A stretch of 64,000 nt of DNA from Sphaeroforma sirkka (taxonomy: Eukaryota > Opisthokonta > Ichthyosporea > Ichthyophonida): NCBI GenBank assembly GCA_001586965.3, contig LUCW03002616.1:38501-102500 (forward strand), read 5' to 3'. How positions within the stretch are numbered: the stretch's first letter is position 1; each line of letters opens with the position of its first letter. The notes under the pieces are model-generated. The model did not search any database and was not told the origin of the DNA. It worked only from the letters and a program-made list of their open reading frames with translations. A program made the translations under genes and the position numbers. Positions 10,740-21,600 of the stretch are shown in pieces.

Positions 10740-10965
10740 CGAGATAAAATCGAATAATACACCTACAGTAACTAGTCGTAAAAATGTAGTAAACACATCA
10801 AAATACGATACTAAAACCTACTGAGTCTCCCTGAGGCTCAGTGCGGTGTATGCGTTTTTTATATTTGATTGTCTACGTGGTCTACAAATAATTCACCTCG
10901 TGTGAATTAATTGTAAACTAATTCTAACTCCACACTGATAGTGGTTTAAAGGGACTTTTACTACA
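10740..10965. repeat. hairpin-rich segment joined to the truncated element 2
   Basis: Resembles the 685-bp repeats in order (AAAATGTAGTAA, a CTGAG...CTCAG hairpin, then GTCTACGTGGTCTAC, compare GTCTACAAGGTCTGC) but is strongly diverged. It has its own perfect AATTCAC/GTGAATT hairpin near 10890. It abuts the deletion point of element 2 at 10966, so it may be that element's 3' LTR or untranslated end. Confidence 0.45.
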
Positions 10966-12366
10966 GCAACCGTGTTCGCGAAATTAGGCAGATGTTCGTG
11001 GAGGTAATTTGCTAAACCCAACGCCGAGGCTATATCTTTGTACCGTAGTGGTATGGGCCAGTCGATCAGCTTGTCCTGCTTTTCATGGTCAATGTCAATG
11101 CCGTGTGCCGATACTTTCTTCCCTAGGATCATGACTTCGGAAATAGCGAAGTGGCACTTGGCAGGGTTAAGCTTATAACTGTGGTATGTTAAGCGTTGTA
11201 TCACCTTCTGCACCGTCCTAACATGCTGGTCATAATCGTCACTGGCGATAACTATGTCATCGATATAGTGGTGAACCGGTAAGCCATCAAGTATCGTACT
11301 CAAGGTACGTTGGAACTGCTGCGTGAGTACATGAAGACCGAACGGTGCTGATGTGAACGAGTACTGATAACGTTCGTGTGTAAAACTAAATAAGTATTGT
11401 GAGTCTGGATGGATGGGCAGCCTGTGGTATGCAGCCGATATGTCCAGCGTCGTGTAGTACTTCTTACTCTTGAGGCGAGATATGAGTTCGTTGACCTTGG
11501 GGATCAGGAACTGGTCACCAGGAATAAGCGCGTTAACGGCACGCATGTCTAAACACACGCGTACCTTCTTGACGTTGCCTTCCGCATCGAATGTCGGTAC
11601 CGCAAGGAGAGGAAGATTAACAGTCGTTGGTGTCGTTCGTTTTCGTGATCACCAAATCCGTCAACCACTTCTTCACTTGTTCATCCACATAGGGGAGCCA
11701 TCGATCGGATACGAAGTTACGCGCCGATCGCCGCATCTGCAACGCTTGTTCATGGGTTACTGGGATGGTTACCTCACTCCCTTCCAGACGACAGCGCGCG
11801 TTGTCGGCAATCTTCGCATTGGCTTCCAAATCCTGTGCCAACCGTTGGCGTACATCGACGGGTTCCATTGTGTTAGGTGCTTGTCGGCGTGGTATGGGTT
11901 CGAGGAGCTCATCTAGTTCTGTGGGGTCTATTGGTGCAAGTGGGGATCGGATACCGCCTATGTATAGGACCAAGCCTTTCAACATATCTTGCCCCACTAT
12001 GACATCTATACCCGTCGGCAAGTTCATCAATTCTAATGAACCGTCGATAATTCTGGTACCGTACCTTATAGGTACCACTTCCGTCGTCCCCAGTCGAGGA
12101 GTTCGCACCGCCTTGTCAGCTAAATATATAAAAGACCCAGGTGGTGCCGGAGTTATTGGTCGGCCAAGGAGGTCTGCGGATGTCTGTGAGATACAACTTC
12201 TATTTGCTCCCGTGTCTATCAAGGCTTTGAACGTACGTCCGTTGATTTGTACTTGAATATAGACTCGGTTGTCTGACGTCAGCAATGGGTCTTGTATTGC
12301 CATCACTGCTCCAATCGTGGTAACAAATATGAAGCTCCTATCCGACTCAGACACCCTCACCTCTCA
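10893..12366 (-). pseudogene. pol: protease and RT of element 2, truncated
   Basis: Continues gag's frame after one TGA. The protease shows KALIDTGANRSC, then PTGIDVIVGQDMLKGL, which is intact here but scrambled in element 1. One inserted T in a T run at 11639-11643 shifts the frame just before RT. RT has CLDMRAVN, TTLDISAAYHRLP, APFGLHVL and HHYIDDIVIAS, and ends at about ANYLHEHLPNFANTV where the deletion begins. The last codons before the stop at 10893 come from the joined non-element sequence. Confidence 0.85.
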
Positions 12367-14655
12367 TGCATGATCGGCTACCGACTCCCACGTCTCATAG
12401 GTGTGGTTTGGTGTTGACGTCATGTGCTCGAAGTCTTCGTAAAGGATCGTGTTGATATGAATCTCTGTAGCTTCCGATGGTAGAGCCAAGTCTTCGTCCT
12501 GTGTAATCGCATTCACCTGTACTTGAGGTGTCGGACGTATTGTGACTACGTCTCTAGTTTGGGATGTATTCTGCCCCTGTTCTGCGGTTGATGTTGTGGA
12601 CGGTCTGTGTACCGATTGTACGTCCCTCAAAGGACGGTTGTTGTCGTATAGCCTTGCCCGACCCTCCGCGCTCCCCGCTTGCGACGCCCTGAAATGATGA
12701 CACCGTGGGATGTGCATACCACCTGGTGGCGCCTGTGCCTGGCACCCCGCACAAGTCGTTGGTACCGTAGGTTGGGGCCGTTGAGCCCAATTCTGCGTTT
12801 GTCGTTTACTCATGTGTGGGTTGGGGCGGCTATTGGTGTCATCGTGACTTCCATTGGTCAAAGGGCCTTCGCGTTTGTTGCGACCCTGGAAACGTGCTGT
12901 CGTACGTTGCTGTGCATCCTGAATGTCAGGGCTCAACAGCTGTATAAGCTCGTGTGTCTCCATCAGTTGCCATTTGGGATGCAACTGTAAAGTACGTTCA
13001 TACGTACGGCCGTTGAGATCTTCTTCTAACAGTTGTACAATGCAGTGGTTCACTAAATTCTGTTGGAAGTCGGCATCTGTCTGGCACCGTTCACGTGCCC
13101 TCCTGTGGTTCTCCATGAGCTGTGTCATTTGTTCCATAAGAAGAGTGTGCATGATCCGACTTTGGTCCTTGGCTAACTTGCGAAACGCGGGATCGACAGT
13201 GGCTTGTGTTTCGTGCGAACAGATCTGTTCGATTTGTAGTTGAGGTGTGCATGTCTTCAACCGTTCAGAATTGTCGCGGATGTAGTCCAGTGTTGACTTC
13301 TCCGCCTTGAAGTAAGATAGTACCTTGTGAAACCATGTAAGGTTCCAACTCTCATCCAGCCCTGCGATTTGTGCGTTCTTGAACGCCTCGAGGAGAGCCC
13401 CTCTTGTGTCCCGTTCCATAATATCATGTAGGTAGTATCTGTTCGACGGCCAATCAGGCCACGTACGTGGTGAAGGTACGGGACGCTTCTCTACCGGTCG
13501 GGACTCTAATGTAGCTCGAAGTGTCTCAATCACGCCCCGAAGAGCTTCAGCTCGAGCCGTGTTATTTTCTTCGATTGCTTGGCATAGCTCGTCACTTAAA
13601 TGTAGTATCCGTGCGTGTAGCGCCTGTCGGCTTTTCTCGATACTCTTCGGTGTAGGAGGAGGTGTCGGCATCGTTGTCTCCGCTGGCTTCAAAGATTGTT
13701 CTTGCCCATTCATCGTTGGTGTGCATAACGTGGTCTCTGTACGTCGAGGAGTCCGTCCGTACTCACTAGCGGATTCCTTCTCGAATAACTGACGTTGTTG
13801 GTGTTGGCGATATGTCGAACTCATTTGGTCTTGTCTCGTCTTGAGTGCCTCCTGCCCGTGTGGGTTCCGTTTGGCCCACATTTGCTCGCGTACAACATCC
13901 TGGAATGATGGCGCTGCCTCCCTGGATGATAGTTTCTCTTCCTCCTCAGAGGGTTGCCCTTCCGACTCCGGTGACTCGTATCCAAGGCCATGATGTTGTT
14001 GTGAATGACCTAGTATTCGAAACGTGGGGTTATTCTCCTTATCTCGGGTTGCCTGCCCCTGTCTGTGTGAATTAGTAGGTTGGACGTGTGGAGACAACAG
14101 GGTAGTAGGGCGCTCTGAAGCCGTACGTTGCCATCTTTGTTCATACTTGTCCAACAGCGATTGTTGTTGAGCCATGAGCTCGGTGAGCTTTTGTGTTGAC
14201 CGCTGCTCCCGCGTCGTACCCTTGTTGCTGGTGCGACGGCGATAACGCCTCCGCTTGTTAGGTGGGAGGCGTGGTTGCCCATTAACAGAGGATGAGGCGC
14301 CTGGGATACCCGCAGACGAACGGGGAGGCAGTCCGTTACTGGCTACATGGTCATCAGAAATGGACTGTTCCCTGTTCGCGCGCAGGTCGGGACCTCCCCT
14401 GGCCTCGTCGTTGTCTACTACGTCTTCCGTTATAAGGCTAGGTTCGCCCCTAGTTGCCGTAGGTATCTGTCGATCGAAGCTTGCTCCCTGGTTATGGACC
14501 TCGTCATCCTGAGTATCCCTCCGCCCTGTCTCAGATCGTTGGCGGGAATGATTCGTTGGATGTTGGTGGCGCTTGGTCCCTCTCCGGTCTATATCATCCT
14601 CCTCTCGACGTTCAGGGGTTAGGCGTCGCTGTCGGCGGCCATGAATCCTGCTCAT
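10966..14655 (-). mobile_element. Ty3/gypsy element copy 2, 3'-deleted
   Basis: A minus-strand copy holding gag, protease and RT, nearly identical to element 1 over the last third of gag, protease and RT. Similarity ends abruptly inside the RT-RNase H connection at 10966 (matching 3179 of element 1). RNase H, the methyltransferase-like domain, integrase and chromodomain are missing. Gag is uninterrupted, so the copy is younger or better preserved than element 1. It could only move with help from a full-length relative. Confidence 0.9.
12364..14655 (-). CDS. gag: gag-like polyprotein of element 2, intact
   Basis: A single open frame of about 763 codons. It is open 10 codons further upstream, but the Met of MSRIHGRRQ is preferred because element 1 has its Met at the same place in the alignment. 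The N-terminal half is hydrophilic and charged (ERREEDDIDRRG; QKLTELMAQQQSL is a probable coiled coil near residue 170). The middle, from about NRYYLHDIMERDTRG on, looks like the folded capsid region. Near residue 630 there is a zinc-knuckle-like CAGC-x9-H-x3-CHH arrangement, wider than the standard CX2CX4HX4C. The frame closes at an in-frame TGA, after which the same frame continues straight into the protease. It is expected to build the cytoplasmic particle. Confidence 0.85.
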   Translation of the reverse strand: MSRIHGRRQRRLTPERREEDDIDRRGTKRHQHPTNHSRQRSETGRRDTQDDEVHNQGASFDRQIPTATRGEPSLITEDVVDNDEARGGPDLRANREQSISDDHVASNGLPPRSSAGIPGASSSVNGQPRLPPNKRRRYRRRTSNKGTTREQRSTQKLTELMAQQQSLLDKYEQRWQRTASERPTTLLSPHVQPTNSHRQGQATRDKENNPTFRILGHSQQHHGLGYESPESEGQPSEEEEKLSSREAAPSFQDVVREQMWAKRNPHGQEALKTRQDQMSSTYRQHQQRQLFEKESASEYGRTPRRTETTLCTPTMNGQEQSLKPAETTMPTPPPTPKSIEKSRQALHARILHLSDELCQAIEENNTARAEALRGVIETLRATLESRPVEKRPVPSPRTWPDWPSNRYYLHDIMERDTRGALLEAFKNAQIAGLDESWNLTWFHKVLSYFKAEKSTLDYIRDNSERLKTCTPQLQIEQICSHETQATVDPAFRKLAKDQSRIMHTLLMEQMTQLMENHRRARERCQTDADFQQNLVNHCIVQLLEEDLNGRTYERTLQLHPKWQLMETHELIQLLSPDIQDAQQRTTARFQGRNKREGPLTNGSHDDTNSRPNPHMSKRQTQNWAQRPQPTVPTTCAGCQAQAPPGGMHIPRCHHFRASQAGSAEGRARLYDNNRPLRDVQSVHRPSTTSTAEQGQNTSQTRDVVTIRPTPQVQVNAITQDEDLALPSEATEIHINTILYEDFEHMTSTPNHTYETWESVADHA

Positions 14656-15739
14656 ATCTTTAGCCCATGAATATGTTATGTGCATTTATGATTTAGCCCC
14701 CGTCAGGGTTCACCCTACCCCCTTGTGTGCTTCTCCATCCTTCTGGTGGAGTCACCTGCCTCTTCAGTGAACTCTTCTTGCTCCTGAGAAGGCTCTTCAG
14801 CTCTTGTGTTGCTCCCCGTATGTCGTTGATTTATTCTTCCGTGCTCCAACATGTGCCATTGTGGTAAACAACCCATGATGGCTCCATATAGGCCTTCCTG
14901 GCTCTGTCGATCCCTCTCTATGCAACTAGACTCAAACTTAATAATGCCCTCGTACGTCCCGTCGCCTGAAGTCCCCTAAGACATGTGTTTCATAGTATTG
15001 TTCTTGGTTCTCGTCGCCAACTATGGCCCTTATCTCGGTAGACCACTTCTCTGTGAGTGTGTTGAGCTTTAGTATCTTGCAACGACTGAAATAGAATGTT
15101 TGCTCGTCTGAAACCACCCGCTTACTGTAATCGACTCGTTCTAAACCTCCTGTAATCGACTCGTTCTAAACCTCTATATGCAGGTGGTATGTTTACCCTT
15201 GTTCTTACCCCCTATGCTTTCTACCAAGGTGTAAATAAAATTGCTATAGCTCGCTTTTGTCTAGACCTGGTGTGAGTATATATTATTTGTAACGTTGTCA
15301 CTTTTAGCCCTACCTGTCTTAGGCACTACTATCCTATATCTTCTCTTGAATATTTCTCTGTTCAACACTTTAAAATCTACCTCTCCTGACTCTATTTTCC
15401 TGTTTTTAACGAAATTCTTTACCTCCAACAATTGTCTTAACTAACCCAGCTTTCTTTTCTTTCTTTTCTTCTAGTTTGTACGTGTCCTTAGTAGGGTCCT
15501 GGTGTAACTACTGCCCTACTATTTATATCTCTAACCTTATAGTTTCGACCACTACTAGAGCTACTCTTAGTTATTATTGTTACTTATCTTGTTCGTTGTC
15601 TGAGCCCTTCCGGACCTTCTGATTTCGCTCCTGTTCTGCTTATGTCAACCCCTCCGATGTTTTCGATGGCTCCTCGTGCTCAGTTGTAGAGTAAAACGAG
15701 AAAAAAAAATGTCGAAAAAAAAACCATGAAAGAAAATGA
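14656..15739. other. leader region of element 2, no gene seen
   Basis: CT-rich on the plus strand, like the equivalent region of element 1, with which it shares little sequence. A short imperfect duplication CTTACTGTAATCGACTCGTT/CCTGTAATCGACTCGTTCTA lies at 15121-15175. No LTR boundary or primer-binding site was recognised. Confidence 0.4.
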
Positions 15740-15810
15740 GCTCGATCCCAGATTCGAACTGGGGTAATATGAATCAAAATCATATAGGATAACCACTACC
15801 TCAATCAAGA
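15740..15810 (-). tRNA. tRNA-Gln (UUG)-like gene
   Basis: The minus strand folds as a 71-nt cloverleaf. Acceptor arms are TCTTGAT and ATCGAGC (six of seven pairs, the first T-C being a mismatch). The D arm has AGG/CCT with GTGG in the loop. The anticodon stem is TATGA/TCATA around the loop TTTTGAT, giving anticodon TTG. The variable loop is four bases. The T arm CCCAG-TTCGAAT-CTGGG is perfect, with a canonical B box. The unpaired first acceptor base and the short D stem leave open a tRNA pseudogene or a tRNA-derived SINE head. A tRNAscan-type covariance score would decide. Confidence 0.6.
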
Positions 15811-18030
15811 TATATAGATTTTGAATTTTATTATATATATATTCACAATACTTTATTTAGTCTAATACCGCCTATGACTGATCTCATTTGATTTTCTGGA
15901 ATTCGATTTGATGCAAGTGTTCGCATATTGCATATTAAAATTGGCCATAGAATATTTGCGTAAAATCCACGCAGTGCGGGAAACAAAAAAACCTTATATA
16001 TAATGTTGCGAAACCAATGGCTAGATCATTGTATATTATTCTACCTGTGTTGGGGATTTTGCACTTGTGCATCGATATGGGTTGTTCGCGAAGTTGATTT
16101 CACGAAGTGTAGACAATTCAATTACCCGGTACGGTATACGATAAAGATTTTGATGCAGAGTATTATCTCTGTTAGTCAAATCTTTTTTAAATTTGCCATT
16201 GACCACAGTTATCGGATTTACTGTGTATGGCTAAGTGACTAGCTCACCAACCAACGCGCAATTCGCCGATGTGGTTGACAATTTGTCGGCATTCAGTAAC
16301 AATGACAGATTCTACTCATTTGTTATGCACAGCAATTATAACTTACATTTTTGAAATGTCAAATGTGAGCGACATGCTAGGCGAATTCGTATACAATTTA
16401 TTGAACTTGAGAGAACTGTGATACCATTCGATTTCGTTAGTATACCAATTGTAATAGCCTTTTTAGGCTACATTGACCGAGGTTGTTAATAAAAACAAGC
16501 AATGTTTTTCGCTGAACTACTTGTAGTAAGAATTCGGAAATCATCCTACCACAAATATTCATCTTCGAGAGGTAAAGTAAATAGGCTACAACAGAGAATT
16601 TGCCAATTAAAAAAGTATATACCATCTTATCGAAACTTAATATTAGTAGAGTATAATCTTGAAACTAAAGAGGTAAGTGTAAAATCCGCAGGGTCGCTCC
16701 TAGCAACATTCAGAGTATGTTGTATGTTAAAAGCATCAGACTTCGCGAGCATTTTAATATCTCTCTGCATGAGCAATCCAATGCATCCTTAACAATCACC
16801 TCTGTGTGCCCTATATTGTGCATGTACAATTAACGAGAGAGATTGGACACATAGAATATGTATGCTGTTTGTTCTTTTAGAATAGTTTCGCTCGACAATT
16901 ATACTAGGTGAAGTCCTTCGATATATTGACAGATAATGGAATCTTGCATTTCGTTTTCATGGATTACATAGTAAATATTACATACGTTGTGGCGATTCTC
17001 AATGATATCATATGGCCGGAATCGAAATTATGTAGGAAAAAGACGTGTCGCTATGAGGTGGTCACTTCAGGTACGAATCTGTGAAATCCAATATGTGGTG
17101 CTTTGGGTTTCGGCGCAATTTATCTACATTCTGATATTTTATTGCTAACTTATACAATCCACGACTTATTCCACTCTGGACGGTGTCGATCGAGTATAAA
17201 GAGAAACCTAGAAACATAGGTGTAGGTTCATTCCGTCGCGCTGGGCATTTTACGATGAGCAACGTGGTGATGTGCGGTTATCTGTTAAACGAACCTACAA
17301 CTCCTCGTAAATTTAAGTTGGATAAAGACACTGCCATTGATGTGAGTCACACTACTCATGGAACATGGCAACGGTTGCCTACAGTTATCTTGTTGAACCG
17401 CTGTTTTTGATTAGTGTAGTACGCTATCAGCCAGTGAAACTGAAGCAAATCATAATACTTTTTGCTTAATTGGAGGCTTCAACAGCAACATAATAGCTCT
17501 CGTGTATTGCATGAAGGCAAAATAGTTATCAGAGGTAAGTAAACACGGTATCTTTGAGTGGATAGTGTTTGAATCGTGAATTATTATTGAGTGCATGTCA
17601 GGGATTTTCCGTGCAGTGTTTGCAGATTTGCTCAACATAATATCGAACTGCTCGCGCCATTCGTGCTCTACGATTTCAATCTTGCAAGGCTGTCTGCAGA
17701 TAAATATTACAATGTCCACATAAATGGAATCAACACAACTTCAACAATACGTAAAATTGAGAAGTTGAACGTCTGTCTTAACCTTACACCTTCGTATAAC
17801 TGGGCTTTCTGCTCGAGCCATACTGGGTTATTAAGCTTTATTGTACCTCTAGGAATATTCGATGAATCCGTAGTCAGGGTTGCTGCTTCGTTAAACTCAA
17901 TCAAATCGCAATTCAGATATGTGCAGATACCTTATTAAAACAAGAAATTGATATGACAAAATAGCTATTGTGTTAAAGTAATTGCATTGTAAAGCAGGCG
18001 TCCACGGCTGCAATTCAATGTCTTAGAGCC
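15811..18030. other. gene-poor stretch, nothing recognised
   Basis: Contains short frames only (for example plus 17591-17938, 115 codons, and overlapping minus frames at 17450-17904) with no family resemblance, no splice-linked similarity and no tandem structure. AT-rich, ordinary complexity. Confidence 0.4.
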
Positions 18031-18039
18031 GCGATTGAG

Positions 18040-19830
18040 AGGCTGGACACACCCATTTCATAATCCTTTTTGCAGTTCGTTTTACATTTAAGATGTACTT
18101 ATGGGTATCATACACGAAGACACTATTCTTGGCATTCGCCCTTGACATTCACAAATACACCATTAATTCCCTGCAATACCAACATGTCACATGAAAGCCA
18201 CATCTTGAGAAATGAACCGAAATTAAGTTGTAGGAAACCTTCATTCTACCAGTATGCTTCATGTGAAGGACTCTTATGCATTAGACTTGATGTTTGTATC
18301 GACCTTGCATACCAAGTTAATTTGAACATGGGAAAACGTCTATCTCGTTTTCTTATCCAATTTATATGTACCCTATTTGGCCGATGAGTACGTTGGGCTC
18401 CTGGTAATTTCCGAGGATTGAAAGCACATAGTTCAGATCTCATAACATCACCGCGTAGCTTACGGATATTCGTACACCCTAATTGAACAAGTATAAACTG
18501 TAAAACAGAAGATGGCAATGCTCAAATTCTTTTACCTCGGTGTTGAATGGCTGATAGAAATCAAAAGAATAGTCCCAAGGCAAATAATAAAAACAAATTG
18601 ATTGTGTTAGTAAATGTCTTCGAGAGAATCACATTGACATAATCTGATATGTTGCAGTTCTTTTTGCAACTCTCTTTACAACTGAAAAATATGTAAGCAT
18701 AATACACGGTGACACTATTCTTGGCATTCGCTCTTGACATGTATACATCCAGTTCTCTGGAATACCATCATGTAATATGAAAGCCACATCTTGAAACTGA
18801 ACCGAAATTGAGTTGTATGAAACCCTCATTCTACCAGCGTGTTTCACGAGACGAACTGTCTGATGGGTCTTCTTGTGAGTTAGGCTTGGGGTGTGCATCG
18901 ACTTTGCGTACCAAATTGAAACATGCGAAAAATCTATCACACTTTTTAATCCGATTGATACGTACTCTATCCGGCCAATGAATACGTCAGTCTTCTAGTA
19001 TGTTCCGAGTAATGAAAGCACATAGTTCAGATCTCATATCATCACCACGTAGTTGACTAATGTTTGTACACCTTAGTGGGACAAGTATAAACTGACTAAT
19101 GGTCATGTTCAATTTCAATTGCATCGAAGGCTGATACAAACCAAGAGAACAGTCTCAAGTCAGCATTAAAAAGGCAACAACAAATTGTGTCACTAAACGT
19201 CGTCGAAAGTATTACATCGACAACCACGGGTTTTTTAAATTTAAATTCTTTATGTAGTCCTTTTTACAGCTGGAAGGTACTTGTCGGCATCACATACGGA
19301 GTTACTCTTCTTGGCATTCGCACTTGACATCCCGAAATATACTATTGGTTCTTTGGCAAACCATCATGGCAAATGAAAGCCACATCTTAAAACTGAAACG
19401 AAACTAAGTTGTAGGAAACCTTCATTATGTCAATATACTCACGAGAAGAAATAACTTGTGAGCAAAACTTGACATGTGCATCGACCTTGCGTACCAAATT
19501 GAAACATGTGAAAAGTCTATCGCACGTTTTAACCCGATTGATATGTACTCTATCCGGCCAATGAATCCGTCAATTTTCTAGCAGGTTCCGAGCGATAGGA
19601 GCACATAATTCTGATATCATATCATCATCACATCGTTGATAGGCTTCCGTACACCTTAGTGAGATACGTATAAACTGAAGGACAGATCATAGCCTTGTTC
19701 ACTTTCATTGACCTAGTATCCCTGAGTGCACAACAATTCGTTTACAGAACTTTATCTACACGTGAGGATTTGACAACGAGAGTTTGAAAGATCAAGAGAT
19801 TCGTCGCCAAGATCTAATGCGTACTTTTAC
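18040..19830. repeat. about 590-bp tandem repeat, three diverged copies
   Basis: The anchor GGCATTCGCxCTTGACAT recurs at 18131, 18721 and 19313, spacing 590 and 592 bp. Each anchor is followed in the same order by ATGAAAGCCACATCTTGA, TAGGAAACCTTCATT, GTATCGACCTTGC-type, CCGATGAGTACGT-type and AGTATAAACTG blocks. The copies differ by many substitutions and small indels, so the array is old. Part of a fourth unit's end is visible near 19905-19990. No frame is conserved between copies, arguing against a coding repeat. Confidence 0.85.
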
Positions 19831-19990
19831 TGACAGTTGATGTATTCGAGTGCAACCGTGACTACAACAGCGGATATTCAGTGCATGGCACAAGCGTCAA
19901 GTCTGGACTGTAGAACAGATGACAGGCTTGTTTAATTTCATTTTCTTTGCGAATAGAATAGCATTGGGTGCACACTATTTTGTGTGAGAG

Positions 19991-20379
19991 AAAAGCTATC
20001 AATAACACTCATAGTCCCATATAAAAAGTAATTTTATTATACATATTCGTTTCGTATCACATGCTATTACACGCAAGTATATGAGATATATCACAATTCT
20101 CTATTAGTGCGACACTGAACAAGGTGTCCCTGTCAGCTCATATTTGACGACATCACAAATTGCATGGAACTGCTGTCTCCAAGATTTTTGGGAAGTGATA
20201 ACGCTAATTCTGCGCTGACACTTCCCGGAAGCAGTATTTGGTGGTCAAACATAGTTGATTAAATCTACAGTAACGCGTTCCCCCATGGATTGTGTCTGGT
20301 TGTTGCAAAGGGGAAATGTGAAACGAATGGCAACATCTGAATAGTATGTTTAGAATACGGTGGTCGTGCTGGATTCTTT
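19991..20379. other. unassigned spacer
   Basis: Between the 590-bp array and the copia remnant. No gene or repeat is recognisable. It may hold the decayed 3' end or LTR of the copia element. Confidence 0.35.
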
Positions 20380-21600
20380 ATAAGAATATCAGCTACGTTG
20401 TCGCTGAAAGCAAGGTATTTTGTGGCAATGAAGCCTTGTTGTTATAGGTCACGGATGTGATGAACGCGAAGAGCACCATCTTTGAGTTACTTTTTGCTGC
20501 CTGTGTCTTCGATAATGTGAATTGGTGATTTGTTGTCACATTTAAGGAACGTGGGTGTTGTCTGCATGAAACTGAGTTCCTGAAATACGTTCCCAAATCA
20601 TTAATTTGGTTTGCAGCTTTGGAAGAAGGGGTGTACTCAGCCTCCGCTCTACTCTGTTGCGACTGTTCTCTGGCATTGTGACTTCCAGGCGACTGTGACA
20701 TTGTCGATACAGAGAATATAGCCCGTGATAAAACGACATACATCGAGGCAAGAACTATAGTATTCGTAGAGGATTGCGCCAATTACTGACAGACCAGGTG
20801 TGTATTTGCAAGTGGGACTTAATTGAGGCGCCGCTTTAAGTGTTCCAGCATAAGATTGGACATATACCTAGCGAGTTTATTGATTCGATACATGATGTCG
20901 ACGCGTGTTGACCCAGAGAAATATTGGAGTGTATCGACTACATCCCTGTATACACAATACGGGGGGAACCGGTGTTTTCGCGTAGGATGTCAACTGTAGC
21001 CGGTGTATGTGCGTCGTGTATGTCGCTGAGGTGGGAAATGGGCAAGACTTCAAGTAAGTATGTATCTCATACCAGACTATTCGAACCAACTTTAGGGTTT
21101 AGTATGTGCGTCGTGTAGGTTGCTGAGGTGGGAAATGGCCAAGGCTTCAAGTAGGTATGTATCTAATACCAGACCATTCGAATCCTGAGCCATGAGTACG
21201 CGAACGCCTAATATACAATTAGGTCGCCCCATCAGGCCAACGTCGACCTCAATAATACGACGACGCAACCGTTGCGATTGACGACGAACATACATGTATC
21301 AGTTTTGCTTTGAGTGAATCGCATGCCTAGCAGTTTGGTTTTGGTCGTACCACACGCGGCCCGATTATTTGAGCCCCTTTCCTTCGCGCTGTCACCCAAG
21401 CCACCAATATCGTAGAGAATAGGATCCGAGCACTCGACAGACAGTCGGCACAGTTTTTCATCCCCTACATTTTCCAATGGGTGTGCATCCACATTAAATT
21501 CATTAACGACAGTGGAATGCCGTTTGTCTATCCAATCAAAAGACAAGGATGATGCCGCCGACACCCTCGACATATTCTATACTGACATTGATAAAGGTTA
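20380..21600 (-). mobile_element. degenerate Ty1/copia RT and RNase H
   Basis: On the minus strand, pieces in different frames follow the copia pol order. RT tail: FTQSKTDTCMFVVNRNG near 21320 (compare GF.QS..D.C.F). Degraded active-site region: EVDVGLMG near 21240. Connection: TLQYFSGSTRVDIMYRINKL followed by ARYMSN near 20880-20930 (compare LmYla..TRPDI.yaV..lsRfm). RNase H: QQSRAEAEYTPSSKAANQI near 20650 (compare SSaEAEYvA...a..e), with a late YLAFSDNVADILIKNP near 20400 (compare vAD.lTK). Frameshifts and stops separate all blocks. A segment near 21003-21190 is tandemly duplicated with period about 97 bp. The element is long dead. Confidence 0.75.
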
